Source of the DNA: Rhizopus sp. PT2906
Lineage: Eukaryota; Mucoromycota; Mucoromycetes; Mucorales; Rhizopodaceae
Length of the DNA: 64,000 bases
Reading direction: 5' to 3'
Assembly (NCBI GenBank): GCA_025529335.1
Contig: JAMYHX010000002.1
Location: 334,622-398,621 of the forward strand
The translations under genes and the position numbers were made by a program. Positions within the stretch are counted from its first letter, which is position 1; the number at the start of each line of letters is the position of its first letter. Positions 1 through 11,521 of the stretch are shown here, in pieces. The notes beneath the pieces were generated by a model. The model did no database searches, was not told the DNA's origin, and saw only the letters and a list, made by a program, of their open reading frames with translations.

Positions 1-6
1 ACATAG

Positions 7-2326
7 AGTATGGGAGATGATATACGTGAAATCGAAATACAAAATAGAGCACTTCAAATATTGAATACAAATCAGCTTGCACTCATGTCCGAGCTTGATC
101 ATTTACTTGTAAGTATTCATTACTGTGTTTTGCCTATACTAATACATAATAATAGAATGCTATTTCTATACCCAAACGATGCTTGGATAGCTTGCAGTTT
201 GATCCAATGGATACAACTGATGATGTGATTCGCATTCAAGAATCAGCAGAAACACTACAAAAGGTATTAAAGACAAAGCTACCTGATGGATTACAAGACT
301 TGGCTGCCGTACAAGAACGATTAGAGGCATATAATGTGCATGGAAATCGGTTTAGTGAACGAGTTTTCAAGTTTTTAAAGGATCAATTTGAACAACAGGT
401 AAATAGCAAATATAACTGTACCAACTTAATTAAACCCTTTAAAAAAACAGGCCAGATTATATCAAGAAAAGAGGATAAAATCCTCACCTACAGGGAACAG
501 GAAAAATCAAACACTATCAAGTACTGCACAGCCTCATGAAACAATAGAAAATCACTTGATAAAGTTCCAAGGCTTCAATCTTTGGGAAAAGGAAATGGAG
601 CCAAGAATGTATAATGAACTACAGCGAGTAAGATAAAGAAGTAATGATTTATTTATACTCATTTTTACTTTCTAGTGCTATGCCCAAGCAGTAGCGCCAT
701 TATATGAACGCGATATACGAGAACTGATTGAGGCCATACGTGGTTTTTATACAACATTAAGAAAAAGGGATGTCGATGAGCTCGAGTACTGTAAGTAGAA
801 CAAACAGAAAATTTATCATGTCACTCACATCCATATAGTATTTAAACCTGAGGAATCTCGTCCTGCTCGTGCATTAGCTTATGCACCTACGTTAGGAACC
901 GAAAACTTGAAGCCGCATCGGTATCGTCATATGTTACGTGGCTCTACGGATGGTTCATCGAGTAATCGATCTAGTATTGACGAAGATGAGAAGGCTGCAG
1001 ATGAGGTAAATACACATAATACTTGGAGTCAATATACAAACCATATAAATAGGCTTTTGGACAAATGATGAATCAGGCTATTATGCTTATTTGTAGAGAA
1101 CAGAACTACATGAGTGACCTGTTTGAACTGGCAACTACTCGATCATTCTTGGAACGTGGTATGGTATACTCACAGGTGCCAAACAAGGCAGATTTGTATA
1201 GTCGTCGAGACAAGATCAGAGATGTAAAAATATCAAAAAAGATTTTATCATGGATGGAAGTGATTTTCGAAACCATGGAGCCCAACATGGTTAGTCTTTT
1301 AGAATATGGTGTCAAATCTGATCCAACGTAGGCACATCATAATTGTAGTTAAAGAAAGAACTGCTTACGTTTTTTTCTAGATTGGCTGTAAGTATGCTGG
1401 CCGCTGTCGAGTATCAACAAGAAAGATGGGAAGGTTCTGATCAAGAGTTTGCTTTAAAATTATGTGCTTCCTTGTCTCAGCGATTGATGCGCATGTTTGA
1501 AAGCTTTATCAGCGACCAAACACGAATCATTGAAGAAATAAAAGTAAGCAGCAAGAAACGAAGAGGCGTTTTAAGCTTCTTCAGGACGTTCCCTCTCTTT
1601 GCTATGCGATTAGAAGCTGCAGCTGCTCACGTTCAACCAGAATCAGCAACGCGATCTGTAGTGAATGAAGCGTATGAGAAGGTAATACAGACCATGATGG
1701 CAAGTTTAGATAGTATTGCACGAGAAAGTGATCAGACAGGAGATGACAAAGAGCAATTAAACGCAACCATAATGTATATTGGTAAGTGAAATAAAAGCAA
1801 AATAAAGAAAGACTAACGAATAATAGAAAATATGCACCATATGTACCACACCTTGCGTACAAACAAGTTACATGTTTTGGAGAAATGGATCAAGCATGCC
1901 AAGACTCAATATGATAATAGCCTGAATGCTTATATTCGTGTCATCATTCGTCGACCACTTGGAAGACTTTTAGAATTCTTTGAAGGTGTCGAGACAATGA
2001 CACGAACAAGTAGCACCCCTGAAGAGGTCTCATTCCATATGAATTACAACAAATCACAATTACGTAAGGTCATCATGATGTATCCTCCTAAAGAAATCAA
2101 GAAATCTTTGGAACAATTGTATAAGCGTGTGGATAAGCATTTCTCGGAAGAAGAAGGGCTACTACAAGTTGTTTGGCGTGGTATTCAAGAGGAATTTATT
2201 CAACAGCATGAAAGAATGGAAAATTTGATAAGACAATGTTATCCTGATGCTGGTGTACATTTGGAGTTCACGATACAGGATTTATTAGACATGATGAGTG
2301 AATTAGCAAGGAAGGTTAACGTTTAA
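7..2326 (+). CDS. SEC3: Exocyst complex subunit Sec3/EXOC1, C-terminal part (5' truncated)
   Basis: The gene enters from the left edge, so its start is missing. Exons read as 7-108, 198-398, about 472-627, 676-790, 839-1005, 1053-1327, 1381-1781 and 1827-2326 (TAA), with phases closing throughout. The helical, acidic/basic protein matches the Sec3 C-terminal domain in order: an N-terminal stret with NQLALMSELDHLL, then a block with LQDLAAVQERLEAY, a region around YERDIRELIEAI, the conserved basic stretch KKRRGVLSFF, and a helical C-terminus. Sec3 is a landmark subunit of the octameric exocyst that tethers secretory vesicles at sites of polarised growth such as hyphal tips; it binds Rho/Cdc42 GTPases and PIP2 through its N-terminus, which lies outside the window. 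The third exon's acceptor (AAAAG) is the least certain boundary. The segment it opens is a Ser/Thr/Pro-rich linker. Confidence 0.8.
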
Positions 2327-2534
2327 TCATGAAGATCTTTTAATAAAAAAGACTTTTGATCTCTTTCATTTTAAAATAAGGTTGGGGTACAGCCAATCAA
2401 TACATCGCCAATCACCGGGGACTCAAAGTGGTGTTACACCTCTTTGATCTTTTTTTTTTTGGTGATCTGCTCAGATACCCTCTTTTCCCCCATCAAGCTC
2501 ACTTTCCTTTTTCTTTCTCTCTCTCTTTTTGAGC

Positions 2535-4061
2535 ATGGAACAGAAATCAAGTGAAAATAAGAAAACAATTGAAGAAGTAGGCGTAGACGATGCACCTAAT
2601 GGTGGTAAAGCTGCGTGGTCAGTTGTATTTGGTTGTTTTTGTGTAAGTGATACGACTTTTTTTTTATATATTAAAAATAACAATAATCTTCTCCCCCTTG
2701 CTTTCCTCCAGGGCATGTTTGCCATGTAAGTGAATGAATTGAATTATAAAAGTAAAATAGCTTATTGTAATATTAGATATGGAGTCAATTACTCTTGGGG
2801 TTTGTTCTTGAGGCATTATAATCAATACGTTTATGTCAACCAAATGACAAAGCTATCATGGATCGGGTCTATCTGTATTGCTTTATTCTTTATTATCGGT
2901 CCTATCAATGAGTGGGTAGTTTGTAAATTGGGATACACAAAGATGCTATGTATTGCTACCATCCTATGTCCTTTGGCACTCATGTTGGCAAGCATCAGTC
3001 ATGAAGTAAAACTAGTCATAGATATCATTGTAGCAGTGACTCATCGTTCATAGATCTGGCATCTGTACCTGACTCAAGGTGTCATGTTTGGTTTAGGTGC
3101 TTCATTTGTGTGGTTTCCATGTATTAGTGCTCCTCAAGAATGGTTCTCGAGTCGTCGAGGATTAGCCATTGGTCTAACCATGTGCGGATCAGGTGTAGGT
3201 GGATTGATCATGTCTAATATAAGTCAAGCTGTCATTTTAGCGCTTGACTACCGATGGGCTCTTCGTATCTCTGGGTTTATCACATTCTTCTTTTTGGTAT
3301 TAGCCACAATCTTTGTTAGAGCACCGTCTAGAAAGAAAAAGGAAGAAGAAAAGAGCGTGAAGAATATGTTGTTGAGACAGAAAGAATTACTGAAAAACTT
3401 TCAGTTTGACATCTTGCTTTTGGTTGGATTTATTACCACGTTTGGCTATTTAGTAAGTATACAATAGTGAAGAACATCTCTCTTGCAGAGGGGGAGAGAG
3501 AGAAAGAGTTTTGATCTAATGATTTGCCTAATGCAGGTACCATCATTTTTATTACCTTCCTATGCAAACTCATTGCACCTAAACCCATGGATTGGCACAA
3601 ACCTGTCCGCTATTATGTCTGCTATTAACGCAGTGTCCAAGTTGGTAAACGGATTCACTAGTGATCGCATTGGTCGCGTGAATGTATTATTTTTGTGTAC
3701 GTTTTTATCTGGTATCTTCTCGCTATGTATCTGGACAAACGCTCATTCAGAGGCTACCATTTGGGTCTTTGCCGTCCTATACGGTTTCTTTGGGGCTGGT
3801 TACCTTACCTTGTTTCCTGCCTCATTACCCCAAGTCGCTGGTTACGAAAACATTACTCCAGCCAATGGTCTGCTATATTTTACAAACACGTTTGGTTATT
3901 TATTTGGCACACCTATTGCTTCGGCCATCATCAATCGATCACAGCCTCCCAATTACACCTATGCTGCTGTCTGGGGTGGTCTCCTCATGGCCATCGGTGG
4001 ACTGTTTTGCCTAGTTTTACGTGTGATGAGGGCAGGCTGGAACCCTTTGGTTAAAGTATAG
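2535..4061 (+). CDS. MFS transporter, monocarboxylate-transporter (MCT/SLC16-like) family
   Basis: Five exons: 2535-2642, 2712-2725, 2777-3005, 3054-3452 and 3537-4061, giving about 424 aa. The ATG follows a pyrimidine-rich leader. The second exon is only 14 bases, but phase and conserved sequence across it (GCFC|GMFAI|YGVNYSWG) support it. The protein has a short acidic N-tail, then about 12 hydrophobic segments typical of the major facilitator superfamily. Family hallmarks are GVNYSWGLFLRHY in helix 1, LTQGVMFGLGASF in helix 4, and TSDRIGRVNVL in the loop between helices 8 and 9. Fungal members are plasma-membrane carriers for monocarboxylates or related small molecules, or orphan Mch-type proteins; the substrate cannot be read from sequence. 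It lies 208 bases downstream of SEC3 on the same strand, with its own pyrimidine-rich leader, and is probably transcribed separately. Confidence 0.85.
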
Positions 4062-4474
4062 ATAATAGAATATATTTATAAAAATTGTATTTTAATGAAA
4101 TAAAAGAAAATGTATATTTACAGCATAGACAATAAAAAATGAATGACATATTGTGTAATCATGTAAATAACTTGTTATTACATAGACTCGTCCACTTTGC
4201 TTTGTTTCTACAAAGATAATGAAAGTCTAAATCATATTTGTATGGGTGCATAACTTTTAATCAAACAAAACCAAAAATAGCTCTACTGCCGTTGCTTTTT
4301 AGAAGGCGTCATCTATAAAGAAAGACTGATTAGTTCAGGTCAGATGATAAAATATGAAAATTCACACCTTTTCCATTTCACCATCTCCTTGTAAAAATGA
4401 TAATTCCTTTAAAGAATTTGCTAGCCTACACGAGATCAATTAGGCTTGTGTTATTTTTAAATACTTCATAAACT
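4062..4474. other. Convergent intergenic region
   Basis: This is the 3' flank of both the MFS transporter (+) and the PNUTS-like gene (-). It is AT-rich, with AATAAA-like signals (AATAAA near 4130) on the plus strand. No open frame or structured RNA was recognised. A further small 3' exon of the PNUTS-like gene cannot be excluded, because its last codons run into GGTAAAG, a possible donor. Confidence 0.4.
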
Positions 4475-6348
4475 TTACCAAGGATGTGCATCCAACATGG
4501 TTTGAATCATGTCCTCAGAGGCAGCTGCTCGTTTACGATTTAAATTAGGCTGAACAGGCTGTTGTTGCTGATATGAGACATGTGAATATTGCTGCTTTTG
4601 CTTATAGGGAGCATAAGTAGGTTGCTGATATGGCTGTTGTTGATATAGTTGCTGAGAAATTTGATTTTGTGAAGGCTGCTGGTGGTACTGCTGATGAATG
4701 ACTGGTTGGTAGACTGCTTGTTGTTGCTGTTGCTGGGGTATATTATTTGATTTTTCTACATGCAGTTGATTGCTAGATGATTCACAAATATCCTCCATAT
4801 CTGTGGGGATGATTGGAACATTGTCATTTGGATTTGGCACTTCATCAGGTTCAGCAGGGGAAGGAGGAATATAACTTTCCATAATATAGACTGCAGCTAA
4901 TACTCTACGTTCACGATTTTTATGGTATACAACTTCATCTGTTTCAATGCGTTGACGTGTTGTCACTGGCTCAGGAACTGTCTCAAAAGTTAACTTTGGA
5001 GGCATATGCCAAGGAAAGGTTTCGAATATATCATCAGTTGAAGCATCCTATATCATAACATCAATTGGTATAAACGGGTAATTGGATCATTTATATTTAC
5101 TTACAAAGGCGCTCCATTCATCTGGATCAGGATGATACACCCTGACTTGACACAAGTCACTTGAGAATTGAACTCTCTTTTTTGCTTTGGTTATAGCTGG
5201 CTTAGTAGACATAATGGCAGCATTTTGTGAAACATGATCATTGTTTGTTGGTTGCATTGTTTGTGTACCATTAGACAATTGCTTATAATCAATGGCTGAC
5301 TTAGGCTTATTATTTGCTAAAGGGGTAAAAAAAAAAAAGCAAGATTAGCGCATGATATGTTTTATATGTGTGTGCACCTTTACCATTAATGTTATTATTT
5401 ACATCCATTAGAGGGGCAGTAGATCCACCTGATGCTTGTGAAGAAGCACTCCAAGCAGGCGGTTGCTTTGGTACAGCAGGACGTATTCTATAACCCTTTG
5501 GCTGGCTATTGTTTAATAACCCTGAAAAAAAGTTGGTGTCTTGTAATGCCTTTGGTTTAGTGACCGCATTTCTTGGAGGGTCCTTATCAATAGCAAGTCT
5601 TGGCTTTGGCTTATTTGTTGATAAGCCTATCATATGAGTTTAATAAAGATAACAAAAACGCATTAATCTACGCATACCCGTTTTATCATAATCATCATTC
5701 GATGCATCAATTGAACCAGTAGATGTGGCAGCATACATGCCATCAGGTGAAGTAGTACCTTTAGATGGCTGATCATATCCCATCCATTTAAACTTAAGCT
5801 TCTGTGCATGCTGCCATGCTTCCTTATCGCCCTTTATTCCTTTAATAAAATTGCTAAAGGTAGTTTTTAATCCAAACTTCTTTAATATCTCTGGAGAAAA
5901 AGGAACAGTATTTAGAGCCTTTTAAGACGATTAGTACATTGGTTTTATCCACTGCTTTAAAGTGTACCTTTATAGCAATTCTAACCTGTTCGGAATCATT
6001 TGTTCTTCCAGCTTCAACCATAGCATTTTTTAATACAGTAGCCACCACTTCACTTTCACCAAGTGTGCTCAATATATTTGGTTTGTTGGTCTTGAGGAGG
6101 CAATCCATGTACTCAAAAGGAGAAGCAGTCTTGATCAAATGAAGATACATATTTAACTCATCTTTATTTTGTATGCCATACAGATTCAGCATATCTGAAT
6201 CATACGGAAAAGATATAAGATAGCTATAAGAATTACAATGAACTATGTTTACCTCCTGAGTCTATATAAAAAGAGTTAAATCAATGCTTACTGCTTTATA
6301 AACGTGTGTGTGTTTACCAAGATAAGCTTGATTATTATTATGTGTCAT
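4475..6348 (-). CDS. PNUTS/Ppn1-like PP1 regulatory protein with TFIIS N-terminal (LW) domain
   Basis: Seven exons on the minus strand: 6318-6348, 6253-6261 (a 9-base microexon), 5968-6194, 5678-5888, 5384-5626, 5105-5316 and 4475-5047, giving about 501 aa with all phases matching. Residues roughly 15-150 form a helical bundle like the TFIIS N-terminal/LW domain (AIKILKKFGLKTTFSNF, then KEAWQHAQKLKFKW). A Ser/Pro/Asn-rich linker follows, then KKRVQFSSDL, which fits the RVxF docking motif for protein phosphatase 1. The C-terminal third contains RVLAAVYIMESYIPP and a long Gln/Tyr-rich tail. This order (LW domain, then RVxF) is that of animal PNUTS (PPP1R10) and fission yeast Ppn1, which bring PP1 to the cleavage and polyadenylation machinery and promote dephosphorylation of RNA polymerase II and termination. 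The orthology is inferred from architecture; another LW-domain nuclear protein is possible. Confidence 0.65.
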
Positions 6349-7223
6349 ATTCCAAGTATGATTCCTAACGTAGACAAAACAAATAGATCAGTAACCCGTT
6401 CAAAACAAAGCATCCTCTTCCTTTCTTTTTTTCTCTCTTTTATGCAATTTGTCATAATGAAATCTCAACCTCAGCTCTATGCTGCATACTTTGTAATACC
6501 CATGCAGTGACGTGATTGGATCAAATATTTACTCTACTTCAACAGCTATAGCCAGAGCTCTCCGTCCTGTGGTACTCCCGGCACACTTTAGAGACTGAGA
6601 GAAGGGAAGGAATTTTTTTTCTCATCCATATTACTACGTTTATTTTGATGTATTTTCCGTTCACTAGTTTTGGTGCTTAATTGTTAGATATACATATCTC
6701 CTTAAAGACTTCTTTTTCTCTTAAGAAAATATAAAAGGGATATATATAAATACAATGAAAGCAGATAAACTAGAGCCTCCCCTTTTAAATTTCTTTGTCC
6801 TCTATACTGACAAAAAAAAAAAAAGCAATAAAGAAAAGAGAAAGGAAGAGGTATGCTTCAGCAGTATTTGTGTATAGAAAAAGATAATATTACCGTCAAA
6901 TATAAATAATATAGTTACTGTATATGTATATTGTAATGTTAACGCAGTACACACACACGCACAAAAAAGTGGAATATCAGTATTAAGAAGTTATGTGTGC
7001 AAAATTGTAAACAGTATAAAACTATTACAATTAACAGTAAGAAATAGAAGAAGAAAAAAAAGTAGTTTTGTCGTCAGAGGTAGCTTTCTAGACTTATATA
7101 CCATATTTTATGAAAAATTTTCATTGGCCAGTCAAATGTGACTGACTATCTTTATAAAACTCCGAACAGAGCGTACTTTTAAAGATTTGTTTATTCATTC
7201 AAACACTAGTACACATGAACAAA
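6349..7223. other. Intergenic: PNUTS-like promoter and PRP40 3' flank
   Basis: Non-coding, AT-rich, with homopurine and (CA)n stretches near 6950. The part next to 6348 should hold the promoter of the PNUTS-like gene. The part next to 7224 carries the PRP40 3' end. No convincing open frame was seen. Confidence 0.4.
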
Positions 7224-9478
7224 CTACATTCTTTTTTTGACATAAGCATCAAGTGCTTCACCTTCTTCTGTACTACTTCCATAACCCGAATGTTTGGTTT
7301 TTCTACGTCTTGTTCTTTCTTCCCCATCACTTACACTATAATCTCTTCGCTTACGACGATGATGGCTACTAACACTGTGATATTCTTCTTCTTCTTCACC
7401 TTCTCTTATCATACCTTCCTCATCATCTTCTTCTTCATTCTTTTCTTTTAGTCGTTTCATAAACTTTTCAAATGCTTCTTGAGCCAAGCTTTCATCATCC
7501 AAGTCTTTATACTCCTCCATTTCCTCAATTCTTGATTTAACATTATCCCAGGTATCCTCAAGCTGAATAGGCGGTTGAAGTTTCTTAAGCGCGTGTCGAA
7601 GTACGTCCATACGTTTACGTTGCTTCTTTTCATGTCTTCGCTTTTCTTCTTTCAATCTATGTTCAGCTTTTAACTGTAAATGTTCAAAGATAAACACAAG
7701 ATTTTCTTGATTTACTTCAGACGTCACAGTGTCATCTAGCGTCTTTAAGTAATCATCAAACGATGTCTCCAACGTGACATCAAAATTGGCTCGTTTTAAA
7801 GCATCGTACACTAATTTCTTTTGCTGATACAATTGCTCATCAAGGTCATCGACGACATCCCAGAACATATCTAAAGGAGTCGATTCAGGAAGACCCACAG
7901 CTTCAAGATACCGTGAATCATCTTTGATAAGAGGATAAATATCTTTCCACATCGTACGTACATTAATTTTATGATTAGCAACCAATCCTTGCATCAGCTC
8001 CTATCAAGGCATGAGTAATGTGTCATCAATATTTAATTTAAACATACTCTGTATCCTTCACGAGCTTTACGCTCTCTCCTTCTCCTTTGAGTCATTTTCT
8101 TATTCAATTCATTCATTGGTCCCTCCCATAATGATCTATTATATTCCTCAAATACAGATAAGAAATCCAGCATATCCATACCTTGAAACACTTGTTTCAA
8201 ATCTTTGTTTGGTAACTTTTCCATATAGAGCATCTGAGCCTCCTTCCACTGTGTACGGTAGGTAATTTCAGGAATAGAGCGAAGTAATTGGCTGAATTGT
8301 TCCATGCTACTCTTTCGTAAATCGCGTAATTTGTCCTTTTCGGCTCGCTGCATATTTTGCACATATTCCTCAAAGTAGGCTTCGCGTTGCTTTTCACTCT
8401 TGATGCTGTTGAACACAGGATCATCGCCAAATAGATGAGCAAATGTAGTATAGCGTGTATAAGGCTTAATCATGTCCTTGTGACGAATAAGTAGATCCAT
8501 AAAACTAGCCTTTTGTTGTCGTTCAAATTCTTCCTTTTCTTCACGTTCCCGCTTAGCTTCTGCATCTATATAGGCTTGAAAAGCTGCTTTTCGTTCACCA
8601 ATTGTCTTTAAAGCGCGATAGAGTGGTTTAGTGATAATCGCGCGCATGGCTTGATCCCATGTCCAATTTGATTTTACTCCCTAATACGAAAGGAATTAGT
8701 GTTAAGATATAGAATGTATAGGATTTATCTCACTGTTTCTCTAAGTAAGCCAAAAAATGCCTTTTCAGCCTCTTCTTTTGTATCAAATTCAGGGATAGGT
8801 TGTTCTATTGTTTGAGTCACAGGCGGTGGTGTTGATTTGGTAGGAATAATTGGTGGTGTTGGTATACTTTTCCTTATAAAGAGTGAATAATTTATCTTTT
8901 TTTTTTTTCTTTATTTGCTTACATTTCATTCGCTATTTTCCTTGCTTTTTCCAATTGTTCTTTTTTTATGGATTGAGTATGGTTAATATATACAAGCATA
9001 TATCTCTTTTATTTACCTTTTATTTCTGGAGGCACTTCCCATACAGTTTCTTTTGTTTTTATATTACTATAATATTTTTTACCCTCAGGCGTTGTATATT
9101 CCCTCCAAGATGAAGCCTTCAATACCTTTTCTTCGGGTGTTAATAATTCCTCGGGCTTTTCCCAAGTGCTTTGTTTCGTTATATTATTGTACCAATATTT
9201 TCTACCTTCGGGTGTTTGATGTTCTCTCCAGACAGTCTAAAATATAATATAAATAAACAAACATGATTACGTCAAACAATCTTACAGATGGGTCAGGGGA
9301 TAACGCAGGTGGTCTTTGCCATGGTGAGGCAGTAGGTGAAATATATGGACTGTTGCTAACAGGTGATGGCGTATTAGAAGGTCTAGGTGCAAACTATTTT
9401 TTCATATTAGCCTAATTGTTGTAATCAATAGAACATGTCACTTACAGGTATGAAATTGCCTGGTGGAGGTCTATACAT
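7224..9478 (-). CDS. PRP40: Pre-mRNA processing protein Prp40 (tandem WW and FF domains)
   Basis: Seven exons: 9446-9478, 9286-9393, 9017-9236, 8923-8959, 8734-8872, 8048-8680 and 7224-8000 (TAG), about 648 aa. The first exon gives MYRPPPGNFIP, a proline-rich start. Two WW domains follow in tandem (VWREHQTPEGRKYWYNN...TWEKP and SWREYTTPEGKKYYSN...VWEVP). After a proline-rich linker comes a series of FF domains from about residue 170 (FFGLLRETGVKSNWTWDQAM onward), then an Asp/Glu/Arg/Lys-rich tail. Prp40 is a U1 snRNP component that bridges the 5' splice site and branch-site proteins; in yeast its WW/FF domains also bind the phosphorylated RNA polymerase II CTD. The yeast protein is about 580 aa, so this is full length. 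The fourth exon is only 37 bases with an AAAAAAAG acceptor. Confidence 0.93.
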
Positions 9479-9677
9479 TTTTATAAAGAAAGAAAAAGAA
9501 AAAATAACAACAAAAGTGATGACCCAAATAAATTTTCTTTCAGACTGCAATTGATTCGCTGTAATTTAAGTTCCGTCTATCAGAAAGGGTGAAAGTCACT
9601 TTCTGAGAATGAAATGTTCACTTGTAAAGGCTGCAGTGTTCAAACAAAAATATTATCTTTTTTACCTGTAGGCGTCT

Positions 9678-9932
9678 TTAAGCCATCGTCTCATCGGAGT
9701 GAGACGCGGCAACCATATTGGAAGTGGCGCTTTGTCGTTGGAAGACATTAGAGCGATCATTGTCGTTCCAGAAGGATTCAGTAATAGTAAACATATTTTT
9801 AGCGGCCATGACACCACGATTCCAAAAAATATTACATCTTTCGCAAATCAATATTTGGTGAATCTTGTATTCATCTTTGCCACTTCCACATCTTTGATTA
9901 TTCAAGTTGTTTACCAAGTAGCTGTTACAAGC
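9678..9932 (-). pseudogene. Fanzor/TnpB-like (OrfB) C-terminal remnant
   Basis: A minus-strand frame, opened by a good acceptor (TTTTATAG at the 9933 side) and closed by TAA at 9678, encodes a zinc-ribbon-like pair of cysteines (CERC) followed by WNRGVMAAKNM and a tail with DRSNVFQRQ. The arrangement CxxC, then W-N-R-D-x-x-A-A-x-N is the zinc ribbon plus RuvC-III block at the end of TnpB and eukaryotic Fanzor nucleases. Here the catalytic aspartate position reads Gly (NRG instead of NRD). No upstream catalytic domain was found, so I call this a dead 3' exon. It lies about 200 bases upstream of the PRP40 start. Confidence 0.5.
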
Positions 9933-10035
9933 CTATAAAAAAATGATATCTTATTATATGACTATCGATATTAAATGAAGGTTGTTTTTGTATACCTTCG
10001 ATGTACTATACTCGTATATATCTATCTCAGCAGCG

Positions 10036-10356
10036 GCATCAGCTTCAACTAGCAGAGTAACGTGTAGTTCTTGTCAAGAAGAAGTGCACAAATCTGCAAG
10101 AAGCCGTAGCTGTCGAAATTACAATTTCACTTTAAATGAAATTATCAAAATCAGAATTGGTGAGCGCAACCGTAGGTATACTGTATCTATTCCCTTTGAA
10201 CGGTTCTGTAAAGCTACCACCCAAAGAGACAACTCCTTGCAGAAAATTAAGACGATCTCAGCTTTTATAAAGGAAATACTTTTCAAAGCATAGATATTTG
10301 TCAATTACTTCATTTTGAAATACCCACAGACAAACTTTTTTGATCAGAGTCTTTAA
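10036..10356 (+). pseudogene. Zinc-knuckle mobile-element protein fragment with an in-frame stop
   Basis: The plus-strand frame holds CSSCQEEVHKSARSRSC, a C-x2-C-x4-H-x7-C knuckle. It continues through YTVSIPFERF to LFKA, hits TAG at 10291-10293, then resumes in the same frame with IFVNYFILKYP before TAA. I recall this block order (knuckle, then a conserved helical stretch ending FVNYYI) from multicopy mucoralean element proteins; the family name is not certain. The single nonsense codon in an otherwise continuous frame marks it as a recently broken copy. Confidence 0.35.
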
Positions 10357-10401
10357 TTACCATTACAAGGACTATTCGTAGTAGTTTTGATAAAGTTGAT
10401 T

Positions 10402-10635
10402 TCATTCTGGCAAGGTATAATCATATCGATCAACTCGCAACCACTTTTGTAGAATTATCAAACACTCCAAATGTGCACCTGTTTGTCGTTGAAAATGGTT
10501 TGAGGAATTATAGGTAATCGTTGCCAGTCGCCTGCGATACACTCGCAATAACGTACAACAATTACTACACTCTTTTCCGAAATGAAAATCGTATCCTACC
10601 CAGAAATCAATTCGCACGATGGCAAATCGAAAGTC
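10402..10635 (-). pseudogene. Orphan last exon of an unidentified protein
   Basis: An open minus-strand frame, preceded by an acceptor (TTAACAG at the 10636 side), runs to TGA at 10402. It includes RIDFWVGYDFHFGKECSNCC and later WLRVDRYDYTLPE. The composition is protein-like and rich in Cys, Trp and Arg. No upstream exon that joins in frame was found. It is probably a relic of a mobile-element protein; the function is unknown. Confidence 0.3.
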
Positions 10636-10833
10636 CTGTTAAGGGGAAAAGCTGTCGTACAAAAAAACTTGGCAAATCCATACTATACATATAAAGCCTC
10701 CTCTTCTTTTTTCAACTAAAATATGAATAGTCAATTTTTTTTATGAAGACGGACAGGGCCGTGTTGTTGATGAGCATGGTTGCCCTGAAGTAATGACAAT
10801 AAAAAAAGGCCAACATTACATACACCAGAAAAT

Positions 10834-10945
10834 GCACCAGGAAATAGGCTAATGCTACGGGCGCTACCTATGTTGTCACTTTACAACGTCACATTACCAA
10901 AGACTCTGCCTAGCCTAAGGTTGTCCCAGTACCTTTGTATTGCTC
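10834..10945. repeat. Dispersed repeat A, copy 1 (shortest)
   Basis: This shares blocks with the copies at about 21320-21525 and 30900-31100: GGCTAATGCTACGGGCGC, CTACCTATGTTGTCA, CACATTACCAAAG and CTAGCCTAAGG, in the same order and orientation. It is a shorter, diverged copy lacking the 5' block with ACGTGCACGA. Confidence 0.7.
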
Positions 10946-11521
10946 ATTCTTTGAATACAGATTTATAGTAATCTCATACGATAAGATTAAGTATTTGTAG
11001 GGTAAATACGACATAGGAGACAAGGAAATAAAAGGACTACAAAGAGATTCACTCCATTTACTTGTATTCTTCTGTTTCCGAGATAAAACTATTTATTCAA
11101 TGACATCACAAAAAAGCGAAAGAACTCAAAAGAAATAATGTATCAAGGGATGTACTAAAGTACCAACTGAACAAAAATTCTCGCGTTAGCGCATGTATTA
11201 TAAATAACATCAACTTGCTTCTCAATAACAATGATACGAAAATCAACTGCTTTGACTTTGAAGGCAAACAAGCCTACATAGCACAACTACCCAAGCGTCC
11301 ATGTTCTAAAAACCTGCAACAATAATACTGTTGATATAAATAGTCTATTATCCACAGAGATTCATCATAAATCATTAAAACCCTCAGGTTATGATAAATA
11401 GTACATCTTCCGCTGAATGATTCAATTAAACCTTATTCCAGATAGATCCCAGTTCTTCCACTTGTGTATATTTTAAAATGAATTAAAAAACATGTGTTTG
11501 GAAAAGCGTAATTTTATTTCT

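Larger units (their letters stand above)
9479..11521. other. Accessory intergenic region rich in mobile-element remains
   Basis: About 2 kb without an intact gene. It holds three decayed protein fragments, listed separately at 9678-9932 (-), 10036-10356 (+) and 10402-10635 (-), and one copy of a dispersed repeat at 10834-10945. The rest (11000-11520) is AT-rich with no recognised feature. The PRP40 promoter should lie just right of 9478. Confidence 0.5.

Noticed and set aside
1540..1592. A possible 41-base intron in the SEC3 exon 1381-1781 (GTAAGC...TTCAG)
   Set aside because: Removing it breaks the frame, while the sequence it encodes (KKRRGVLSFF) matches the conserved basic block of Sec3.
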